Shown here one piece after another: positions 58,821-64,000 of a stretch of DNA of 64,000 nt (its first letter is position 1; every line of letters starts with the position of its first letter). Origin of the DNA: an uncultured Porphyromonadaceae bacterium (GTDB lineage: Bacteria > Bacteroidota > Bacteroidia > Bacteroidales > Muribaculaceae). The stretch is from assembly GCA_947649495.1 (NCBI GenBank), contig CANSRU010000004.1:1-64000 (forward strand), given 5' to 3'. The notes under the pieces were generated by a model. That model was not told the DNA's origin and searched no databases. It saw only the letters and a list, made by a program, of their open reading frames with translations. The translations under genes were made by a program, and so were the position numbers.

Positions 58821-60851
58821 TTAATATTTCTTTAATGTAAAACGGAATCCGGCATATATTATTGCTCCATGTACCGGGGCATATATCATGGTTGCGTCGA
58901 ACGAGTCACCCCATGGATCGGAAGCACCGATTATTGGAGTCCGCTGGCGGTAGTTGGTCAGGTTTTCACCGCCGATATACACGGCCCATCGGCGGAAATT
59001 GCGTGTGATTTGGGCGCTGAGCTGGCAAAAGGTGTGGTATCTCCCGGGCCACGATTGTTGTCCATCGGCCGATATGTATGGCGATGGCATGCGTGCGCCT
59101 CCATTTACGGCGAGTGTGACGTCAAACTGCCAGATGCCCATGTTCGGTCCATACGAGGCCGATATAAGGGTTTTGCTTCTTCCGGTAAGAGGCTTGGATG
59201 TAAGCCCATGTCCGAAATCAACCTTCACATCGGTATATCTGTATGCAGCTGTGAGGTTCAGGTCTGATAATATTGGATATGAAGCTTCGATTTGCAGTGT
59301 ATGGGAATATGACTTGCCGGGCGAATTTTTGAATATGGCTGAATGAGGGTCGGAATCGAGGTCTACCACAAGTTGGTTAGAGAAGTCGGTGTAATAATAC
59401 TCAGCGCTGAAGTCGAGAGTTCGGCCACTGACCGGTATGGCCAGATTAGTTCCTATACCGAAATTCCATGCGCACTCCCGGTGCAGGTCAGGGGCTATTA
59501 TGATGGAACGTGATGAGGCGAGCAGATAATTGTATTCGGCCATTACGTGTGTGTTGCGGAATCCGCGCCCGGCCGATGCATGGAGCGACAGGAGCGATGT
59601 CGGATTCCATTTTATATGCATTCGTGGCGTGACCATGCTTCCCGATACGGAGCTGTGGTCGTAGCGCAAGCCGAGCATAAGAAGCAATTTCGTGTCAAGA
59701 TTGAGGGTGTATTGGAGATATGCACCGCCCACACCTTCAATCTCCTTGGCGCTATGGGGCTGTTCTGTAGGGGAGTGGGTCAGACGCATAGACTGGTCGT
59801 AGTGGTCGTAATTGAAACTGAGGCCGGTTGAAAGGGAGTGCATACGGTTGAATTTGCGTTCAAACATAAGAGATGCATACAGGTTGCCTTGCGTTACATC
59901 GTATAGTTTCAATCCATAGTGCGAGTCCATGTCGTGGTATGAGCCGGAGAGAATCAACGCCACATTGCCATCATGTTCTTTGTCGAAGATGTATGCGTTT
60001 TTGGTGAATGCTTCCCAGCGTCGGGTGTCTATTCCGATAGTGTACCGTTGGTGTCCATCGGTGGGGGTATGGTGAGGGCTTTGTCCGCTGGTGCGTTTTT
60101 CATCGAGGAATTTTATGCCGGCCTGAAACACATAGTTGTCGCCCATCCATGCCCAGCGGTTCATACCGCTGTATTGTCTGACGCTCGGCATATCCATGAA
60201 TCCGTCGTTATTGTTGTCGTGCGATGCGAGGGTGTTCTCGTAGTGCAGCAGTAGTCCGGTGGAGAGGCGTTGGTTTATGTGCATGTTGGCATTGGCGTTG
60301 GCCTCCATACGTCCGGTGTGGTCAATGTAAGCGTTGGCGGCAATCTCCTCTTCAGCCTGAGGCTTCTTGAATTCGATGTTGATTTGTCCGGACATTGATT
60401 CATATCCGTTCTTTACCGAACTGGCTCCTTTTGACACCTGTATGGACTGCATCCAGGTGCCGGGCACATATCCAAGGCCGTAGGGTGATGCCGCGCCGCG
60501 AAAATTGGGATAGTTTTCGGTGAGCATCTGTACGTAGGCACCTGAAAGCCCGAGTAGCTTTATCTGTCGGGCCCCGGTGGCGGCATCGTTGTAGCTTACG
60601 TCTACCGATGGGTTGGTTGTGAAGCTCTCTCCAAGATTGCAACACGCGGCGCGTCTCAGCTCCGAGGTGGTTATTATATGGGTGTTGTCGGCGCGACCTA
60701 TCGGTTTCAATACGCCTTTAGGTCGGGCGGTAATGGTTACGCTCTCGAGTTCATGGAATGTCGAGTCCTGCGATTCGGGGGTGTCATTTCCGGCTATGGT
60801 CGGCAGGAATGTCAAAATTGCGCAGAACACAATGATGTATCTCAAATGCAT
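58821..60851 (-). CDS. TonB-dependent outer-membrane receptor
   Basis: A 676-aa receptor with signal peptide (IIVFCAILTFLPTIAG), a plug domain (ADNTHIITTSELRRAACCNL, SGQINIEFKKP) and a 22-strand-type barrel ending in GAIIYAGFRFTLKKY with a terminal aromatic. The operon with an HMA protein suggests a metal or metallophore substrate, perhaps copper. It has its own promoter at 60881-60888. Confidence 0.9.
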   Translation of the reverse strand: MHLRYIIVFCAILTFLPTIAGNDTPESQDSTFHELESVTITARPKGVLKPIGRADNTHIITTSELRRAACCNLGESFTTNPSVDVSYNDAATGARQIKLLGLSGAYVQMLTENYPNFRGAASPYGLGYVPGTWMQSIQVSKGASSVKNGYESMSGQINIEFKKPQAEEEIAANAYIDHTGRMEANANANMHINQRLSTGLLLHYENTLASHDNNNDGFMDMPSVRQYSGMNRWAWMGDNYVFQAGIKFLDEKRTSGQSPHHTPTDGHQRYTIGIDTRRWEAFTKNAYIFDKEHDGNVALILSGSYHDMDSHYGLKLYDVTQGNLYASLMFERKFNRMHSLSTGLSFNYDHYDQSMRLTHSPTEQPHSAKEIEGVGGAYLQYTLNLDTKLLLMLGLRYDHSSVSGSMVTPRMHIKWNPTSLLSLHASAGRGFRNTHVMAEYNYLLASSRSIIIAPDLHRECAWNFGIGTNLAIPVSGRTLDFSAEYYYTDFSNQLVVDLDSDPHSAIFKNSPGKSYSHTLQIEASYPILSDLNLTAAYRYTDVKVDFGHGLTSKPLTGRSKTLISASYGPNMGIWQFDVTLAVNGGARMPSPYISADGQQSWPGRYHTFCQLSAQITRNFRRWAVYIGGENLTNYRQRTPIIGASDPWGDSFDATMIYAPVHGAIIYAGFRFTLKKY

Positions 60852-60880
60852 ATTTCTGGTGAATGATGGTAAAACCGCTG

Positions 60881-60888
60881 CAAAATTA
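60881..60888 (-). promoter_or_regulatory. Promoter of the TonB receptor-HMA operon
   Basis: TAATTTTG on the minus strand fits TAnnTTTG and lies 30 bp before the ATG at 60851. No further operator is clear. The gap 60852-61130 also holds the divergent porin promoter at 61091. Confidence 0.55.
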
Positions 60889-61068
60889 CAAAAACATCCG
60901 ACAATGTATCGACTATATATAATAAGGTGTGAGTAGCCTTTCGGGGATTGATGTGTGTAAATTAAAAATGTTAAATTCTAAACAAAAGAATCGTAGCCTT
61001 GTTTCTTAGATAAAGCCGCTTCACTTAATGCTTATGATTGATGTGGCAGTTTAAATATTAACAAATTA

Positions 61069-61098
61069 TTGTTAAATAAAAAAGTATTTATATCTTTG
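61069..61098 (+). promoter_or_regulatory. Promoter of the first OmpA-like porin gene
   Basis: TTG at 61069-61071 (-33) and TATCTTTG at 61091-61098 (-7) with 19-bp spacing match the Bacteroidetes consensus. The ATG is at 61131. Confidence 0.75.
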
Positions 61099-61130
61099 TG
61101 CCGATTTTATCAACTCAAAACAAAATTCAA

Positions 61131-62243
61131 ATGAAAAAATTATTCCTTATCGCTATTGCTGCTGCCGGTATGATGACAGCACAAGCACAACAGGCATTGG
61201 AAGCTACCAATTTCGGTTCCAATTGGTCGATAGGTGTTGACGGTGGTGCCACCACCCCCATGGCCAACGGTCATGCTTTCTTCGGTGACATGCGCGGCGT
61301 GTTCGGAGCACACATCCAGAAGCAGATATCTCCCGCTTTCGCACTTGGTGTTGAAGGTGTGGCTATGGTAAATACCACAGGTGCCAAAACCGCCATCGAC
61401 CAGTCGTATGTAGGCGCTTACGGTGCAGTTAACCTGTTCAACCTTTTCGGTGGTTACAAATGTGATGGCCGCTTGTTCGACATGGAACTCGTAGGTGGTG
61501 CCGGTTGGGGTCACGATTACGTAGCCGGTCATGGCGACCACAACTACTTTGCCACAAAGGCAGGTGTGAACTTCAACTTCAATGTTAACAAGCATCTTAC
61601 CGTTTCGCTCAAGCCTTATTTCGCATGGGATATGAGCGATGCCAAGGCTAAGCAGAGCAGCGCTTCCTACAACAAGGAATATTGCTCGTTCAATATTCTT
61701 GCAGGCGTTACATATCACTTCGGTCAGGGATTCCGTTGCGCTGATGTCCGCAATCTCGCCGAAATCGATGCTCTCAACGCTCAGATCAACAAGCTCCGTG
61801 GCGATCTTGACGCATGTGTTGCAGCAAATGCCGCTGCCGAAGCTCAGAACGCTGCCCTCGCTGCTGAACTTGCAGCTTGCCAGAACCGCAAGCCTCAGGT
61901 GATCAAAGAGGTGAACAATAATCTTCAGAGCGTTCGCTACATATTCTACAAGGTTGGTAGCTCAGTTATCACAGCCGACCAGCAGCCTAATGTGGAAATG
62001 GTAGCCCAGTACCTCAAGAATCACAAGAACTCCAAGGTAGTTGTTAAGGGTTATGCATCGCCCGACGGTAACCTCGAATTCAACAAGAAACTTGCAGCCG
62101 CACGTGCAGAGTCAGTTAAGAACTCTCTCGTTAAGAAGTATGGCATCAGCGCCGATCGCATCACAGCCGAAGGCGAAGGTATCGGCCACATGTTCAGCGA
62201 AAACGACTGGAACCGAGTTTCAATCTGTACTCTCGAAGATTAA
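61131..62243 (+). CDS. OmpA-family porin, copy 1
   Basis: A 370-aa protein: signal peptide (LFLIAIAAAGMMTAQA), N-terminal beta barrel, a short coiled coil (EIDALNAQINKLRGDLDACV), then the OmpA-like peptidoglycan-binding domain (KVVVKGYASPDGNLEFNKKL, AARAESVKNSLVKKYGISAD). Nearly the same C-terminal half as the next gene. It anchors the outer membrane to the wall. Confidence 0.9.
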   Translation: MKKLFLIAIAAAGMMTAQAQQALEATNFGSNWSIGVDGGATTPMANGHAFFGDMRGVFGAHIQKQISPAFALGVEGVAMVNTTGAKTAIDQSYVGAYGAVNLFNLFGGYKCDGRLFDMELVGGAGWGHDYVAGHGDHNYFATKAGVNFNFNVNKHLTVSLKPYFAWDMSDAKAKQSSASYNKEYCSFNILAGVTYHFGQGFRCADVRNLAEIDALNAQINKLRGDLDACVAANAAAEAQNAALAAELAACQNRKPQVIKEVNNNLQSVRYIFYKVGSSVITADQQPNVEMVAQYLKNHKNSKVVVKGYASPDGNLEFNKKLAAARAESVKNSLVKKYGISADRITAEGEGIGHMFSENDWNRVSICTLED

Positions 62244-62281
62244 TAAAGTAAGGTGATATAAATCACCGTAAAATAGTAAAT

Positions 62282-62313
62282 AAACACATCCGGCCATTTG
62301 GCCGGATGTGTTT
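62282..62313 (+). terminator. Intrinsic terminator after porin 1
   Basis: AAACACATCCGGCC and GGCCGGATGTGTTT form a perfect 14-bp stem with an ATTT loop, followed by ATTTTAG. It ends the first porin transcript, so the second needs its own promoter. Confidence 0.9.
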
Positions 62314-62413
62314 ATTTTAGTTAAAAGGTAAATTATATCTATATAAATTCTATATAAATAATGTGTGCAATCAAAAAAGGCATAAAAATTGTTATATTCA
62401 TAAATTAAATAAT

Positions 62414-62421
62414 TACCTTTG
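62414..62421 (+). promoter_or_regulatory. Promoter of the second porin gene
   Basis: TACCTTTG matches the -7 consensus; a TTG occurs at 62389-62391, 22 bp away. It is 37 bp before the ATG at 62458. Confidence 0.65.
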
Positions 62422-62457
62422 CGAATTAAATAGTTTTAACAAGTATATATTATTAAG

Positions 62458-63666
62458 ATGAAAAAGTTCTTATTATCAGTGGTTGCGCTGGCCGGTGTTA
62501 TGTCGGTTAATGCGCAGCAGGCTCTTGAATCTCCCGGATTCTGGTCCAATTGGTCGGTAGGTGTTGACGGTGGTGTGACCACTCCTCTCAAGGATCATGC
62601 TTTCTTCGGTGATATGCGCGGTGCATTCGGTCTTCACATCCAGAAACAGCTCACACCCGCCTTTGCTCTCGGTGTTGAAGGCGCTTTCGGTGTGAACACC
62701 TCTTCGTGGAATCAAAAATATTTTGAAGATATATTTGCTGACTATATGCTCAGCGGACGTAGTTCTACAGCTATAGACAATATGTATATCGGTGCATACG
62801 CATCTGTCAACCTGTTTAATCTGATAGGCGGTTACAAGTGCGATGGCCGTCTGTTTGACATGGAAGTTGTGGCCGGTGCAGGCTGGGGTCATGAATTCTT
62901 CGATAAGATGGCTTTGTTCCCCATGAGCATTGACGCCAAGGATCAGAACTATTTTATGACTAAGGTAGGTCTTAATTTCAACTTCAATGTTTGTGAAAAT
63001 CTTACTGTGTCGTTGAAACCGTCGGTTAACTTCAACATGACCGGCACTCACTACAACGCTCTCGATGTTGACAATACCAGCGCTGCTTACAATGTGCGCA
63101 AGGCTACGTTCAATCTCATGGCCGGCGTTACTTATAACTTCGGTCCCGGGTTCAAATGTGTTGAAACCCGCAATCAGGGCGAGATTGACGCACTCAACGC
63201 CCAGATTAACAAACTTCGTGGCGATATCGATGCATGTGCTGCCAATGGAGCCGCAATCGCTGCCAAGCGTGCCGCTCTCGCTTCTGAACTTGAGGCATGC
63301 AAAAACCGCAAGCCCGAAGTGGTGAAAGAGGTTAATAACAATCTTCAGAGCGTTCGTTACATATTCTACAAGATAGGTAGCTCGGTGATTACAGCCGACC
63401 AGCAGCCCAATGTGGAGATGGTAGCCCAGTATCTCAAGAACCACAAGGATTCAAAAGTGGTTGTGAAGGGTTATGCTTCTCCCGACGGTAATCTTGAATT
63501 TAACAAGAAACTTGCTGCTGCCCGTGCCGAATCAGTAAAGACCGCCCTTGTCAAGAAGTATGGTATAAGCGCTGACCGTATCACAGCTGAAGGCGAAGGT
63601 ATCGGCGAGATGTTCAGCGAAAACGACTGGAACCGAGTTTCGATCTGCACCCTCGAGGATAAATAA
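62458..63666 (+). CDS. OmpA-family porin, copy 2
   Basis: A 402-aa protein with a signal peptide (FLLSVVALAGVMSVNA), a barrel with a longer N-terminal insert (WNQKYFEDIFADYMLSGRSS) and the OmpA domain, nearly identical to copy 1 from about EIDALNAQINKLRGDID onwards. Tandem duplication with the barrel loops diverging and the wall-binding part conserved. Confidence 0.9.
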   Translation: MKKFLLSVVALAGVMSVNAQQALESPGFWSNWSVGVDGGVTTPLKDHAFFGDMRGAFGLHIQKQLTPAFALGVEGAFGVNTSSWNQKYFEDIFADYMLSGRSSTAIDNMYIGAYASVNLFNLIGGYKCDGRLFDMEVVAGAGWGHEFFDKMALFPMSIDAKDQNYFMTKVGLNFNFNVCENLTVSLKPSVNFNMTGTHYNALDVDNTSAAYNVRKATFNLMAGVTYNFGPGFKCVETRNQGEIDALNAQINKLRGDIDACAANGAAIAAKRAALASELEACKNRKPEVVKEVNNNLQSVRYIFYKIGSSVITADQQPNVEMVAQYLKNHKDSKVVVKGYASPDGNLEFNKKLAAARAESVKTALVKKYGISADRITAEGEGIGEMFSENDWNRVSICTLEDK

Positions 63667-63696
63667 TCAGGTCGTTAAGTTTAATAAGATTTAAGG

Positions 63697-63732
63697 CAAT
63701 CCCCGCAGTCTGGTAAACGGCTGCGGGGATTG
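63697..63732 (+). terminator. Intrinsic terminator after porin 2
   Basis: CAATCCCCGCAG and CTGCGGGGATTG form a 12-bp stem with a 12-nt loop, followed by TTGT. No strong T-run, so moderate. Confidence 0.65.
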
Positions 63733-63814
63733 TTGTGCTGACATGGCCTTTATGAATGATTGTTAAAACTCAGGGATGTGCAATCAGTAGAGGTAAGGAG
63801 CCGAGAATTTTTAC

Positions 63815-63822
63815 TACATTTG
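63815..63822 (+). promoter_or_regulatory. Promoter of the DHH phosphoesterase gene
   Basis: TACATTTG fits TAnnTTTG and lies 18 bp before the ATG at 63841. Confidence 0.5.
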
Positions 63823-63840
63823 TAACGAAAAAGTATTGAA

Positions 63841-64000
63841 ATGCTAAAACCGCTTATAAGTCAGGATAAGATAGAGGCCTTCCGTAAGTTGATGGAAGCG
63901 AGTGCCAATGTGGCCGTGGTATGCCACATGACACCCGATGGCGACGCCATGGGCTCCAGTCTTTGTCTGATGCATGTGTTGCGGGCTGCCGGTAAGAGTG
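63841..64000 (+). CDS. DHH phosphoesterase (NrnA-like), 5-prime part only
   Basis: The open frame (LKPLISQDKIEAFRKLMEAS then NVAVVCHMTPDGDAMGSSLC) starts at 63841 and runs off the window. HMTPDGDAMGSS is the first metal motif of DHH/DHHA1 nanoRNase/pAp phosphatase proteins. Only 53 residues are seen. Confidence 0.85.
   Translation, partial: MLKPLISQDKIEAFRKLMEASANVAVVCHMTPDGDAMGSSLCLMHVLRAAGKS

Noticed and set aside
1-64000. CRISPR arrays, insertion sequences, rRNA genes
   Set aside because: No regularly spaced repeats with unique spacers, no transposase frames with terminal inverted repeats, and no rRNA signatures were found by reading.

Overview
The window holds a complete temperate siphovirus prophage of about 52 kb (roughly bases 41-52,085) followed by about 12 kb of host chromosome. 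Promoters with the Bacteroidetes -7 consensus TAnnTTTG (TAACTTTG, TATCTTTG, TACCTTTG), the tandem OmpA-type porins and the general gene style indicate a Bacteroidales gut bacterium, perhaps Muribaculaceae; the family is an inference.

Prophage ends. A 15-bp direct repeat (TCACTTTCCGATGCA) lies at 41-55 and 52,071-52,085. The right copy is the 3-prime end of host mnmE, so the phage sits in the last codons (FCIGK-stop) and regenerates them. A 21-bp direct repeat lies just inside each end (120-140 and 51,917-51,937), as expected of integrase arm sites. The tyrosine integrase (50,698-51,873) is beside the right end. Next come rightward lysogeny genes (48,940-50,684: three small DNA-binding-type proteins and one exported protein) and an operator/promoter region at about 48,829-48,913.

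Early region (48,788 down to 34,907, leftward): small regulators, a sigma-like protein, a putative annealing protein, a YqaJ exonuclease, a helicase, an iteron-bearing replication initiator, a primase-helicase, small unknowns, an SSB-like protein and a nuclease. Late region (34,859 down to 304, leftward): ParB-methyltransferase fusion, TerS, TerL, portal, MuF head protein fused to an ADP-ribosyltransferase, scaffold, decoration protein, capsid, connectors, tail tube protein, tail chaperones (with -1 frameshift), tape measure, Dit, fibers, a diversity-generating retroelement (DGR), tail hub, and a lysis cassette with endolysin and a unimolecular spanin. A rightward cassette (24,145-26,752) interrupts the late region. 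It carries an ADP-ribosylglycohydrolase convergent with the ADP-ribosyltransferase, and a second iteron cluster.

Most striking: (1) the DGR has its usual target beside the RT and a second variable repeat 36 kb away in an early-region gene between the exonuclease and annealing-protein genes, with every difference but one at template adenines; (2) a virion-type ART next to an ARH hydrolase; (3) two canonical -1 slippery sites in tail genes, one adding a C-terminal motif to the tail tube protein that recurs at the ends of two other tail proteins; (4) a four-copy structured intergenic element; (5) three late promoters sharing an 18-bp palindromic operator; (6) duplicated iteron clusters.

Host part: mnmE, a DNA/RNA nuclease, a dTDP-amino-deoxysugar cluster (rfbB, rfbA, two ketoisomerases, a DegT aminotransferase), an HMA protein, a TonB-dependent receptor, two OmpA-like porins, and the start of an NrnA-like DHH phosphoesterase.
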